Below are positions 1 through 8,038 of a DNA stretch of 64,000 nt, piece after piece. Position numbers and translations under genes: made by a program. Positions within the stretch are counted from its first letter, which is position 1, and every line of letters begins with the position of its first letter. The notes below the pieces were generated by a model. That model saw only the letters and a program-made list of their open reading frames with translations. It did not search any database and was not told the origin of the DNA. The stretch lies in the NCBI RefSeq assembly GCF_018614955.1, contig NZ_JAGGNV010000036.1, positions 62,001 through 126,000 on the forward strand. The letters are read 5' to 3'. Source of the stretch: Variovorax paradoxus. GTDB lineage: Bacteria; Pseudomonadota; Gammaproteobacteria; Burkholderiales; Burkholderiaceae_C.

Positions 1-50
1 CTTTATGACGCCTTTTGTGTAGCGCGAGCACGATCGAATCCAGGAAACCA

Positions 51-431
51 ATGAACCTCATCCAGACCCTCGAGCAGGAAGAAATCGCCCGGCTCGGCAA
101 GAAGATTCCCGATTTCATGCCCGGCGACACGGTCATCGTCAGCGTGAACGTCGTCGAAGGCAATCGCAAGCGCGTGCAGGCCTACGAAGGCGTCGTGATC
201 GCCAAGCGCAATCGCGGCCTCAACAGCGGCTTCACGGTGCGCAAGATCTCCAGCGGCGAAGGCGTGGAACGTACGTTCCAGACCTACAGCCCGCTGATCG
301 CCGGCATCGAAGTCAAGCGTCGCGGCGATGTGCGCCGTGCCAAGCTCTACTATCTGCGCGAGCGCAGCGGCCGTTCGGCACGCATCAAGGAAAAGCTGCC
401 CGGCAAGTCGTCGGCAGCGGCTGCTCAGTAA
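51..431 (+). CDS. rplS: 50S ribosomal protein bL19
   Basis: Structural protein of the large ribosomal subunit, at the interface with the 30S subunit. The 126-residue product matches the family's usual length and shows the conserved GDTV segment (about residue 25), the EGVVIAKRNRG segment and the C-terminal KLYYLRERSG motif. The start is set by AGGAAA 6-7 bases upstream; an earlier in-frame ATG lacks this site. In most proteobacteria rplS is the last gene of rpsP-rimM-trmD-rplS, so the window probably begins just after trmD. A strong terminator follows directly, consistent with an operon end. The C-terminal Ala/Ser-rich tail is common in betaproteobacterial homologues. Confidence 0.98.
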   Translation: MNLIQTLEQEEIARLGKKIPDFMPGDTVIVSVNVVEGNRKRVQAYEGVVIAKRNRGLNSGFTVRKISSGEGVERTFQTYSPLIAGIEVKRRGDVRRAKLYYLRERSGRSARIKEKLPGKSSAAAAQ

Positions 432-450
432 AGAGCGCCTCCCGTCGTGC

Positions 451-478
451 AAAAAGCCGCCGATCAAGGCGGCTTTTT
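451..478 (+). terminator. Intrinsic terminator after rplS
   Basis: Arms AAAAAGCCGCC and GGCGGCTTTTT form an 11-bp stem around a 6-base loop, ending in a T run 20 bases after the rplS stop codon. Confidence 0.93.
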
Positions 479-598
479 GCATTGGTGCTCCGATGCATCG
501 ATGCGATCGTGATTTTTGTTGTTGTGCCGCGCATCGCGCCGGCGCGGTTTTTGCGCTCTACTTCAGTAAGTCCTTTCTTGACCTCACCACCATCCACC

Positions 599-1315
599 AT
601 GCGCCCTGCTTCCGTCGAATCCGTCAACGCCGTCCTGCCGTCGGCGCTGCGGTCCTTCGACCCGCGCCAGGTACCGGTGGTCGGCATCGACGCCGCGCTG
701 CCGGCGGTGGCGCCCTCACGCTTCGATGCACGCGCCTTGCGTGCACGCTTCGCCGCGCCGCCGGCCTGGGTGCCTGAACTGCGGCGCGAGCCGCGGCTGA
801 CGGATCGTGTACCCGCCCAGGCGGCGGTGCTGGTGCCGATCGTGATGAGGGACGAACCCACCGTGCTGCTGACCGAGCGGACGACGCATCTGTCGACGCA
901 CTCGGGCCAGGTGGCCTTCCCGGGCGGCCGGGTCGATCCCGAGGACGCCAATGTCGCGGCGGCGGCCTTGCGCGAAGCGTGGGAAGAGGTCGGCTTGTCG
1001 GCGGAGTACATCGAGGTGCTGGGCAGCCTGCCGACCTACACGACCGTCACGTCCTTCATCGTGACCCCGGTGGTCGCGCTCGTGCGGCCGGACTTCGAGT
1101 TGAACATCAATCCCTATGAGGTGGCGGCGGCCTTCGAAGTGCCGCTCGCCCATCTGATGAATCCGGCGAACCACCGGCGCCACGCGCTCGTCGGCGAAGA
1201 CCTCAAGTCGCGCGAGTGGTTTTCGATGCCCTACCAGGACGGTCCTCACGAGCGTTACGTTTGGGGTGCGACGGCGGGCATGCTGCGCAACCTCTACCGC
1301 TTCCTCTCGGCCTGA
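599..1315 (+). CDS. Nudix hydrolase, probable CoA pyrophosphatase
   Basis: Predicted to hydrolyse the pyrophosphate bond of coenzyme A or its acyl derivatives. The Nudix box is complete at residues 110-132 (GGRVDPED, then REAWEEVG). It is preceded by LLTERTTHLSTHSGQVAFP, the signature of the YeaB/NudL (UPF0035) CoA-hydrolase subfamily. The product has 238 residues from the ATG at 599, close to the family length, with an Ala/Pro-rich N-terminus of about 60 residues before the domain. It is a short transcription unit between the rplS terminator and the CobD-like gene. Subfamily assignment is by motif only; the substrate is inferred. Confidence 0.88.
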   Translation: MRPASVESVNAVLPSALRSFDPRQVPVVGIDAALPAVAPSRFDARALRARFAAPPAWVPELRREPRLTDRVPAQAAVLVPIVMRDEPTVLLTERTTHLSTHSGQVAFPGGRVDPEDANVAAAALREAWEEVGLSAEYIEVLGSLPTYTTVTSFIVTPVVALVRPDFELNINPYEVAAAFEVPLAHLMNPANHRRHALVGEDLKSREWFSMPYQDGPHERYVWGATAGMLRNLYRFLSA

Positions 1316-1365
1316 GCCGCGCGAGTCCGTCCGGGTGCCTGGGAGGCACTCGCTATCATCGATGG

Positions 1366-2367
1366 ATGAGTTTCTTTGCGATCCTGTGCGCGTTGCTGAT
1401 CGAACAGGTGCGGCCGCTTGCGTATCACAACCCGGTATACGGCAGCGTGCTCGCATGGACGCGCTGGACCAGCCGCAATTTTGACGCCGGCAAGCCGCAC
1501 CACGGCTGGGTGGCCTGGGGGCTTGCGGTGCTCGTGCCGACGGTGCTCGCATTGGGCGTGCATTGGCTGCTGGTGCTCACGCTGGGGCTGCCCTTCGCGG
1601 TGCTGTGGAGCGTCGCGGTGCTCTACGTCACGCTGGGCTTTCGGCAGTTCAGCCACCATTTCACCGGCATCCGCGATGCGCTCGACGAGGGCGACGAAGC
1701 GCTTGCGCGCTCGCTGCTCGCCCACTGGCAGCGTGTCGATGCGGCGGACCTGCCGCGCAGCGAGATCGTGCGGCACGTGATCGAGCACTCGGTGATTGCG
1801 GCGCATCGGCATGTGTTCGGTGTGCTTGCCTGGTTCTCCATCCTCGCCGCCGCCGGGCTGGGGCCTGCCGGCGCAGTGTTCTACCGCATGAGCGAGTTCG
1901 TTTCGCGCTATTGGGCGCACAAGAACGGCGCTTCGATCCAGCCGTCCAGCACGTGGGTTCAGCACGCGGCCGATCGGGCCTGGGGCGTGATCGACTGGCT
2001 GCCGGCGCGCATCACGGCGCTCGGTTTCGCGGTGGTCGGCAGTTTCGAAGAGGCGATCGACTGCTGGCGCAACGACGCCCGGCGCTTTCCCAATGAGAAC
2101 GACGGCGTGATCCTGGCCGCGACCTCGGGTGCCGTCAACGTGCGGCTTGGCGGCGGCACCTTGAGTCCGGTCCCGCTGACCGATCCGCTGTCGAGGGCGC
2201 AGGCGGGCGATCCGCTTGGCGGCGGGCGTGGCCCCGACAGCGGCAGCACCCCGGGGCGCGAGCCCGAACCGGCGCACCTGCGCAGCGTCGTCGGTCTGGT
2301 CTGGCGTTCGGTCGTGATGTGGATGGTGCTGCTCGCGCTGCTCACGCTCGCGCGCCTGCTGGGCTGA
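1366..2367 (+). CDS. CobD/CbiB-like (AmpE-related) integral membrane protein
   Basis: A 333-residue membrane protein with hydrophobic segments near residues 3-15, 48-85, 150-175 and at the extreme C-terminus. Its start (MSFFAILCALLIEQVRPL) is typical of Burkholderiales proteins called CobD/CbiB family. CbiB proper makes adenosylcobinamide phosphate; AmpE is a distant relative implicated in beta-lactamase signalling. No other cobalamin gene lies nearby, so a B12 role is not supported by context. The stop codon is 7 bases before hisC, suggesting co-transcription. A TATCAT hexamer lies 6 bases before the ATG with no Shine-Dalgarno in between, so the mRNA may be leaderless. Confidence 0.75.
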   Translation: MSFFAILCALLIEQVRPLAYHNPVYGSVLAWTRWTSRNFDAGKPHHGWVAWGLAVLVPTVLALGVHWLLVLTLGLPFAVLWSVAVLYVTLGFRQFSHHFTGIRDALDEGDEALARSLLAHWQRVDAADLPRSEIVRHVIEHSVIAAHRHVFGVLAWFSILAAAGLGPAGAVFYRMSEFVSRYWAHKNGASIQPSSTWVQHAADRAWGVIDWLPARITALGFAVVGSFEEAIDCWRNDARRFPNENDGVILAATSGAVNVRLGGGTLSPVPLTDPLSRAQAGDPLGGGRGPDSGSTPGREPEPAHLRSVVGLVWRSVVMWMVLLALLTLARLLG

Positions 2368-2374
2368 GCCGGGT

Positions 2375-3463
2375 ATGTCGGCCTTGAGCACCGTTCCAAG
2401 CTTCTGGAGCCCGCGCATTGCGGCGCTGGAACCCTATGTGCCGGGCGAGCAGCCGCGCATCGCGAACCTGGTCAAGCTCAATACCAACGAGAACCCCTAT
2501 CCGCCCTCGCCGCGAGTGCTCGATGCCATTCAGGAGGCGGCCGAGAAGGGACTCGAACGCTACCCTGATCCCGAATCGATCGCGCTGCGTGAAGCGATCG
2601 CTGCGCGCCACGGGCTGCACAGCGCGCAAGTGTTCGCAGGCAACGGCTCCGACGAAGTGCTGGCCCACGCCTTCTTCGCCTTCTTCCAGCAAGCCGAGCC
2701 CTTGCTGATTCCGGACGTCACCTACAGCTTCTATCGGGTCTACGCGCAGCTCTATGCCATCGCGTGCGAGCTGCAATCGGTGGACGAAGGACTTCGCATC
2801 GATGCCGACACGCTGGCCGCGCGTGCCGCGGCCGGTTGCGGTGGCATCGTGATCGCGAATCCCAATGCGCCGACCGGCATCGGGATGCCGCTCGCATGCA
2901 TCGAGCGCCTGCTCCAGGCCTGCCCGCAGCGCGTGGTGCTGGTGGACGAGGCCTATGTGGATTTCGGCGGCGAAAGCGCGCTGCCCCTGATCGCGAGCTA
3001 TCCGAACCTGCTGGTCGTGCAGACGCTGTCGAAATCGCATTCGCTCGCCGGTTTGCGCGTGGGCTTTGCCTGCGGGCAGGCGCAGCTGATCGATGCGCTG
3101 CAGCGGGTCAAGAACAGCTTCAACTCCTATCCGCTCGACCGCCTGGCGACTGCGGGCGCCATTGCCGCACTCGCTGACGAGGCCTGGTTCTCGAAGACGC
3201 GCGACGCCGTCATCGACACCCGCGAGGGGCTGACGCTGCAGCTGGAGGATCTGGGCTTCGAGGTAATGCCCTCGCAAGCCAACTTCGTGTTCGTGCGCCA
3301 TCCCGAGCACGATGCCGCCGCACTGGCAGCGGCGCTGCGGGCGCGCGCTGTGCTGGTGCGGCACTTCGCACAGCCGCGCATCGCGCAGTACCTGCGCATC
3401 AGCATCGGCACGCGAGAGCAGTGCGGCGCGCTGGTCGATGCGCTGGCGCAGGTTCTCGATTGA
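2375..3463 (+). CDS. hisC: Histidinol-phosphate aminotransferase
   Basis: PLP-dependent class I/II aminotransferase of histidine biosynthesis (imidazole-acetol phosphate to histidinol phosphate). The 362-residue protein has the HisC-type KLNTNENPYPPSP segment (residues 34-46), the NPNAPTG motif (162-168), VDEAYVDF (190-197) and the PLP-binding Lys220 in TLSKSHSLAGLR. It stands outside any his operon and directly follows a CobD/CbiB-like gene. Threonine-phosphate decarboxylase of cobalamin synthesis is a HisC homologue, so that alternative was weighed; the N-terminal motif favours HisC. The organism may hold a second hisC in its his operon. It runs convergent to the glycosyltransferase, 6 bases apart. 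Confidence 0.88.
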   Translation: MSALSTVPSFWSPRIAALEPYVPGEQPRIANLVKLNTNENPYPPSPRVLDAIQEAAEKGLERYPDPESIALREAIAARHGLHSAQVFAGNGSDEVLAHAFFAFFQQAEPLLIPDVTYSFYRVYAQLYAIACELQSVDEGLRIDADTLAARAAAGCGGIVIANPNAPTGIGMPLACIERLLQACPQRVVLVDEAYVDFGGESALPLIASYPNLLVVQTLSKSHSLAGLRVGFACGQAQLIDALQRVKNSFNSYPLDRLATAGAIAALADEAWFSKTRDAVIDTREGLTLQLEDLGFEVMPSQANFVFVRHPEHDAAALAAALRARAVLVRHFAQPRIAQYLRISIGTREQCGALVDALAQVLD

Positions 3464-3469
3464 ATCGCC

Positions 3470-4591
3470 TCAGGCTCGGCCCGTCACTTCCTTGAGCAGG
3501 CCGATGTACTGATCGACAAAGCGCGCGGGCATGAAGGCCTTCGCACGTTCGCGGGCCTTTGCCGTCTGCGCGGCCCGGAGGACCGGATCGCCCAGCACCC
3601 GCTGCATCTGCGCAGCCAGCGCTTCATCGTCGCCGTTCGGGAAGACGAGACCGGCATCGCCGACGCACTCCGAAAGTCCGCCCTTGGCCGAGACGATGAG
3701 GCTCTTGCCTGCCGCCAGGAGCTCGACCGCGACACCGCCCATCGGCTCGTACCACGCCGACGGAATCACGCCGATCATGCCCTTCGAGACCCATTCGACG
3801 AGCGCAGGGCCCGATTGCGAGCCGGCGAAGACGACGGAAGCAGAGAGGCCCGATTCGGCCACCAGCCGCTCGATCTCCGGCCGTGCGCTCCCGTCCCCGA
3901 TGAGCAGCAGCCGCGGCGCTTCCCGGCTGCGTTGAACGACCTTCGCGAAGGCGCGGATCAAGGTGTCGACACCCTTCTCCTGCACGATCCTTCCCATGTA
4001 GAAGAACTCGTACTCGGGCTCGCCGCGGTCGGCTGCCTGGAAGCGCTCGATCGGAAAGGGGTTGTAGATCTGCACCTGCCGCGGCAGCGGCAGCGTCTTG
4101 TTCATCCAATGGGTGATGGCGACATTCCGCGTGACGGCGAACTTGGCGATGCCGCGTCGCAGCAGCAGTTTCAGGCCATCCTTCAAGCCGCGTATGTAGC
4201 CGTTTCTGCGCGCATGAAAGAGAAAAGACGCCACGGGCTCGAGCGGCGCCGGCGCGTTGTCGACCCAGCCGGCGCCGTCGATGCACGACGCTTGGTAGCC
4301 GACGTGCACCCAGATGAAAGGCTTGCGATAGGCCAGAACCCAGGGCTGAAGCGCCAGGCTCGCGCCATTGAAGAGGACGACGTCGGCCCAGCGCAGAAGT
4401 TCGCGCACGCGCGCGCTAGCCGGTTGGCGGATCACCTGGAAAGGGAACTGCGCGCCGTCCCCCTCGGGCGTCTGGGTCACCACCTTGCAGTCGATGCCTT
4501 TCGCCACGAAGCCCTCGACGAGTGCGCGCGATACGGTCTCGACGCCGCCCACCGACGGATGGAACACATGGGAATACAGCAGCACCTTCAT
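3470..4591 (-). CDS. Glycosyltransferase family 4 protein
   Basis: GT-B fold sugar transferase, 373 residues. The N-terminal domain begins MKVLLYSHVFHPSVGGVETV, with the glycine-rich loop typical of GT4 enzymes. The C-terminal Rossmann half carries FYMGRIVQEKGVDTLI and the donor-binding region PSAWYEPMGGVAVELLAAGK. Donor and acceptor cannot be read from sequence, and no polysaccharide or LPS cluster surrounds it. The ATG at 4591 overlaps the rsgA stop in an ATGA, so it is probably translated as the last cistron of that operon. A longer frame extends upstream, but it lies over rsgA and lacks glycosyltransferase features. Confidence 0.88.
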   Translation of the reverse strand: MKVLLYSHVFHPSVGGVETVSRALVEGFVAKGIDCKVVTQTPEGDGAQFPFQVIRQPASARVRELLRWADVVLFNGASLALQPWVLAYRKPFIWVHVGYQASCIDGAGWVDNAPAPLEPVASFLFHARRNGYIRGLKDGLKLLLRRGIAKFAVTRNVAITHWMNKTLPLPRQVQIYNPFPIERFQAADRGEPEYEFFYMGRIVQEKGVDTLIRAFAKVVQRSREAPRLLLIGDGSARPEIERLVAESGLSASVVFAGSQSGPALVEWVSKGMIGVIPSAWYEPMGGVAVELLAAGKSLIVSAKGGLSECVGDAGLVFPNGDDEALAAQMQRVLGDPVLRAAQTAKARERAKAFMPARFVDQYIGLLKEVTGRA

Positions 4592-5529
4592 TTGTAGCGG
4601 GATTGGCTCAGTTCGGCGAACAGCTCGCCGTAGATCCGGTAGCGCGAGGGGCTGATCGCACCCGGATGGCCGGGCGACTCCACCTGGGTGATCACGCCGC
4701 AGCCCGGCTCGTGCAGATGGGTGCAGTTGTAGAACTTGCATGCCGTGGCGTGTTCGGCGATGTCGGTCATCAGGTGCGCGAGCTGCATCGCTTCGATGTG
4801 CTGCAGCCCGAATTCCTGGAAGCCCGGCGAATCGATCAGCGCGGTGGTCCGCGCGTCGTCCACCCAGTACCAGGTGGTGCTGGTCGTGGTGTGCTTGCCC
4901 GAGTTGAGCGCTTGCGAGATCTCGGCCGTCGAGGCCAGCGCGCTGGGCACCAGCAGGTTGGTCAGCGTGCTCTTGCCGGCGCCCGACGGACCGAGCACCA
5001 GCGTGGTCCTGCCCGCCAGCAACTTCATCAAGGTCGCGCGATCGGCCTCCGGCGAGGCCTTGAGCGACAGCGGCAGCACGCCATGGTGCATGCGGCGGTA
5101 GGGCGCGAGCCTGGCCCAGGCCCGTTCGAAGGGGGCGACGACATCGCTCTTGTTGAGCGCGATGATCGGCGCGATGCGTTCGGCCGCGGCCGCGATCAGC
5201 GCACGCGCCAACTGGGTTTCGGAGAACTCGGGCTCGGCCGCGATCAGGATGAGCACCTGGTCGAGATTGGCCGCGAAGGACTTGGTGCGAATCTCGTCTT
5301 GCCGGTAGAACAGGTTCTTTCTCTGCTGCACCTGTTCGATGGTGCCCTCGTCCTCGCTGGCCTGCCAGCGCACCCGGTCGCCCACCACGGCCTGGCTTTT
5401 CTTGCCGCGCGGGTGGCAGATCAGTCGTTCGCCTTCGGGCGTTTCAACGAGGCAGTGGCGGCCATGGCTGGCAATGACGAGTCCGTCGCGCAATGCCGCG
5501 CCCGCGGCGTCGCTGCGTTGCTTAGCCAA
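4588..5529 (-). CDS. rsgA: Ribosome small subunit-dependent GTPase A
   Basis: Circularly permuted GTPase that acts late in 30S maturation. The order of motifs is the family hallmark: G4 NKSD (126-129) comes before G1 GPSGAGKST (180-188) and G3 DSPG (233-236). An OB-fold precedes the GTPase domain, and a zinc-binding C-terminal segment follows (Cys264, Cys269, His271, Cys277). Length (313) is normal. The start is a TTG; no in-frame ATG gives a better N-terminus, and the next ATG upstream is out of frame. It lies between phhB and the glycosyltransferase and overlaps the latter by 4 bases. Confidence 0.95.
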   Translation of the reverse strand: MAKQRSDAAGAALRDGLVIASHGRHCLVETPEGERLICHPRGKKSQAVVGDRVRWQASEDEGTIEQVQQRKNLFYRQDEIRTKSFAANLDQVLILIAAEPEFSETQLARALIAAAAERIAPIIALNKSDVVAPFERAWARLAPYRRMHHGVLPLSLKASPEADRATLMKLLAGRTTLVLGPSGAGKSTLTNLLVPSALASTAEISQALNSGKHTTTSTTWYWVDDARTTALIDSPGFQEFGLQHIEAMQLAHLMTDIAEHATACKFYNCTHLHEPGCGVITQVESPGHPGAISPSRYRIYGELFAELSQSRYK

Positions 5530-5547
5530 GGGCGCGTTCCATCGGGC

Positions 5548-5889
5548 TCAGGCCGTTGCCAGCAGGGCGTCTGCCTGCGCTGCGCAGTCGAAGTCCGTGG
5601 CCGAGATGCCGCCTACGTCGTGCGTGTTGAAGCGCACGACGCAGCGGTTGTAGTGCACCGAAAGGTCGGGGTGGTGGTCTTGCGTGTGCGCAATGAAGGC
5701 CAGTGCGTTCACGAAGGCGATGGTCTCGAAATAGTTCGCGAAGCTGAAGGTCTTCTCGATCGCGACATCGGCGCCGTCGCCGGTCAGCTTCCAGCCTTCG
5801 AGCCGCGCAAGGCCGGCCACGATCTCGGTGGCGCTCAGCGCGCGGCGCGCGTGCTTCTTCCAGTCCTTGGGTTTGAACATGCTGCTCAT
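5548..5889 (-). CDS. phhB: Pterin-4a-carbinolamine dehydratase
   Basis: Dehydrates 4a-hydroxytetrahydropterin, recycling the cofactor of phenylalanine hydroxylase. The 113-residue product is family-sized and carries the active-site histidine cluster in AHTQDHHPDLSV, followed by YNRCVVRFNTHDVGGIS. The ATG at 5889 is chosen because GAGAAAG lies 7-8 bases upstream; the ATG three codons later is an alternative. No phenylalanine hydroxylase gene is present in the window. It sits between the M48 protease and rsgA in a closely spaced minus-strand run. Confidence 0.93.
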   Translation of the reverse strand: MSSMFKPKDWKKHARRALSATEIVAGLARLEGWKLTGDGADVAIEKTFSFANYFETIAFVNALAFIAHTQDHHPDLSVHYNRCVVRFNTHDVGGISATDFDCAAQADALLATA

Positions 5890-5906
5890 GGTCGGCTTTC
5901 TCAGGT

Positions 5907-7166
5907 TCAACCTGCCGCCATGCGCGCGAGGCGCTCGGAGGCGGGCGGGTGCGAGTAGTAGAACTTGACGAACACCGGGTCGGGTGTCAGCGTCGAGGCA
6001 TTGTCCTGGTAGAGCTTGAGCAATGCCGCCGAGAGGTCGGCGCCGCTGGTCTGCGCGATGGCATAGGCATCGGCCTCGAACTCGTGCTTGCGTGAGATGA
6101 GCACCGGCAGCGGTGCGACGAAGAAGCCGAACACCGGCACCGCCAGCATGAACAGCAGGATGGCGAGCGCGTCGTTGGGCGCCGCCATGTTGGGCTGCAC
6201 GCCCAGGCCGACATAGAACCACGAATGGACCGACAGCCAGCCCAGCAGCGCGAAGCCGGCTAGGCTCAGCGCGGACATCGCAGCCATGCGCTTCACGACG
6301 TGCCGGCGCTTGAAATGGCCCAGCTCGTGCGCGAGCACCGCCTCCACTTCCCCGGCGTTGAGCTGGCGCAGCAGCGTGTCGTAGAAGACCACGCGCTTGC
6401 TGGCGCCGAAGCCGGTGAAGTAGGCATTGGCATGCGCGCTGCGCTTGCTGCCGTCCATTACGAACAGCCCCTTGGCCGCGAAGCCGCAGCGCTGCATCAG
6501 CGCGTTGACGCGCGCCCTGAGCGCGGCGTCGTCCAGCGGCTTGAACTTGTTGAAGAGAGGCGCAATGAAGGTCGGATAGACCAGCATCAGCAGCAGATTG
6601 AATGCCATCCATGCGCCCCAGGCCCACAGCCACCACAGGCTGCCGGCCGCGCTCATGAGCCAGAGGATCAAGGCGGCGATGGGCAGGCCGATCAGCGCGC
6701 CCAGCAGCAGCGACTTGACGCCGTCGAGGAGCCAAAGCCGCCAGGTCATCTTGTTGAAGCCGAACCGTTCCTCGAGCCTGAAGGTCTGCCAGAGCGTGAA
6801 CGGGAGGTCGAGCAGGCCGCTGATCAGCGCGAAGGCGGAGAGCAGCCCGAGCTGCTGCAGCATGCCGCCGCCCATCCAGTCCATCAGCAACTTGTTGAGG
6901 AGATCGAGCCCGCCCAGCAGGGTCCAGCCCAAGAGCACTGCCGTGCCCCATGCCATTTCGAGCAGGCCGAAACGGGTCTTGGCCACCGTGTAGTCGGCTG
7001 CCTTCTGATGCGCTGCGAGCGTGATGGCCTGCGCGAAGGCGGCAGGCACCGCATCGCGATGGCGCGCCACATGACGCACCTGCCGCGTGGCGAGCCAGAG
7101 CTTGACGACGAGGCCTGCAGCCAGCGCGAGGGCGAACGCAAAAGTGAAGAGGAGGGCGGCGGACAT
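5907..7166 (-). CDS. M48 family metalloprotease (Ste24/CAAX-protease type)
   Basis: Membrane-embedded zinc protease, 419 residues. The zinc motif HELGH is at residues 280-284 and the third ligand is in the downstream HEFEADAYA segment. Several hydrophobic helices occur at about 1-25, 70-90, 105-125, 150-200 and 290-340, as in bacterial Ste24 homologues. The C-terminus keeps the SHPPASERLARM motif. It is the promoter-proximal gene of the run M48-phhB-rsgA-glycosyltransferase and is divergent from orn. Likely role: turnover of membrane proteins; the specific substrate is unknown. Confidence 0.9.
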   Translation of the reverse strand: MSAALLFTFAFALALAAGLVVKLWLATRQVRHVARHRDAVPAAFAQAITLAAHQKAADYTVAKTRFGLLEMAWGTAVLLGWTLLGGLDLLNKLLMDWMGGGMLQQLGLLSAFALISGLLDLPFTLWQTFRLEERFGFNKMTWRLWLLDGVKSLLLGALIGLPIAALILWLMSAAGSLWWLWAWGAWMAFNLLLMLVYPTFIAPLFNKFKPLDDAALRARVNALMQRCGFAAKGLFVMDGSKRSAHANAYFTGFGASKRVVFYDTLLRQLNAGEVEAVLAHELGHFKRRHVVKRMAAMSALSLAGFALLGWLSVHSWFYVGLGVQPNMAAPNDALAILLFMLAVPVFGFFVAPLPVLISRKHEFEADAYAIAQTSGADLSAALLKLYQDNASTLTPDPVFVKFYYSHPPASERLARMAAG

Positions 7167-7230
7167 GGCGAGGCGAGTTTAGCCCGCACGCCGGCCGCTC
7201 GCGCGCAGGGCCATCGACGACAATCCCCCG

Positions 7231-7827
7231 ATGTCAGAATCCACCGCCCCGACCGCGCCCGTGCCCGTCACCACCCTCAAGAAGAGCGACCAGAACCTCG
7301 TCTGGCTGGACTGCGAAATGAGCGGCCTCGACCCTGAAAAGGAGCGCCTGCTCGAGATCGCCGTGGTCGTGACCGGCCCCGATCTGGTGCCGCGCATCGA
7401 TGGCCCCGTGCTCGTCATCCACCAGAGCGACGAGGTGCTCGACGGCATGGATTCCTGGAACAAGGGAACGCATGGCCGCAGCGGACTGATCGACAAGGTC
7501 AAGGCCTCCACGCTCGACGAGGCCGCGGCCGAGCAGCAATTGCTCGAGTTCGTCGCGCGCTACATCCCGAAGAACGGTTCGCCGATGTGCGGCAATACCA
7601 TCGGCCAGGACCGGCGCTTCCTGGTCAAGTACATGCCCAAGCTGGAAGCCTACTTCCACTACCGGAATCTCGACGTCAGCACCCTCAAGGAACTGGCCAA
7701 GCGCTGGAAGCCGGCTGCCTACAACGCCTTCAAGAAGCAGCAGGCGCACACCGCGCTGGCCGACGTCCACGAGTCGATCGAGGAGCTCGCGCACTACCGC
7801 GATACCTTCCTGCGTATCGCGGATTAG
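7231..7827 (+). CDS. orn: Oligoribonuclease
   Basis: DEDDh 3'-to-5' exoribonuclease that finishes RNA decay by degrading 2-5 nt oligomers, including pGpG from cyclic-di-GMP turnover. Catalytic residues are visible: Asp27 and Glu29 in WLDCEMSGLD, an Asp in NTIGQDRRFL, and the terminal His/Asp in AHTALADVHESI. Length is 198 residues; the first roughly 20 form an extension beyond the core. A GACAAT hexamer lies 6 bases before the ATG with no Shine-Dalgarno, suggesting a leaderless message. Confidence 0.95.
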   Translation: MSESTAPTAPVPVTTLKKSDQNLVWLDCEMSGLDPEKERLLEIAVVVTGPDLVPRIDGPVLVIHQSDEVLDGMDSWNKGTHGRSGLIDKVKASTLDEAAAEQQLLEFVARYIPKNGSPMCGNTIGQDRRFLVKYMPKLEAYFHYRNLDVSTLKELAKRWKPAAYNAFKKQQAHTALADVHESIEELAHYRDTFLRIAD

Positions 7828-7848
7828 GTAAAAACCCCGAGGCCATGC

Positions 7849-7854
7849 GATAAT
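7849..7854 (+). promoter_or_regulatory. Extended -10 promoter element for rhlE
   Basis: TGCGATAAT is an extended -10 (TGnGATAAT) just after orn. The -35 is weak (TTAGGT at 7824-7829, 19-base spacer). Transcription would begin near 7861, giving an untranslated leader of about 178 bases before the helicase start. Confidence 0.55.
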
Positions 7855-7860
7855 CGCAGG

Positions 7861-8038
7861 CTTCGCTGCCGGGAAGCATTCAGGCAGCGTTTCTTGCATC
7901 TCCCTATCTTGCACACCGCGCCCCTTTGAATGGGCCGCAGCAAAGACGAAAGTCCTTGCTGAATGTCGTTGGATGGTTGATGTTTTTCACCACCCGACGG
8001 AGCGCCGCCTGCGGCAGCGCTCGCGTATGAGATTTTCA
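7861..8038 (+). promoter_or_regulatory. Structured 5' leader of the DEAD-box helicase gene
   Basis: Four consecutive hairpins can be read: CGCTGCC/GGCAGCG at 7864-7889 followed by TTTCTT; GCCC/GGGC at 7920-7935; AGCAAAGAC/GTCCTTGCT around a GAAA tetraloop at 7939-7960; and AGCGC/GCGCT at 8001-8021, about 18 bases before the start codon. No open frame here looks real. A role in autoregulation of the helicase is an inference. Confidence 0.5.

Noticed and set aside
2375..3463. Threonine-phosphate decarboxylase instead of HisC
   Set aside because: The KLNTNENPYPPSP motif and overall length favour HisC, and cobalamin genes are missing; kept as an alternative only.
3470..4591. Naming the glycosyltransferase senB
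   Set aside because: It belongs to the ordinary GT4 type, lies 45 kb from the EgtB-like gene and is coupled to rsgA.
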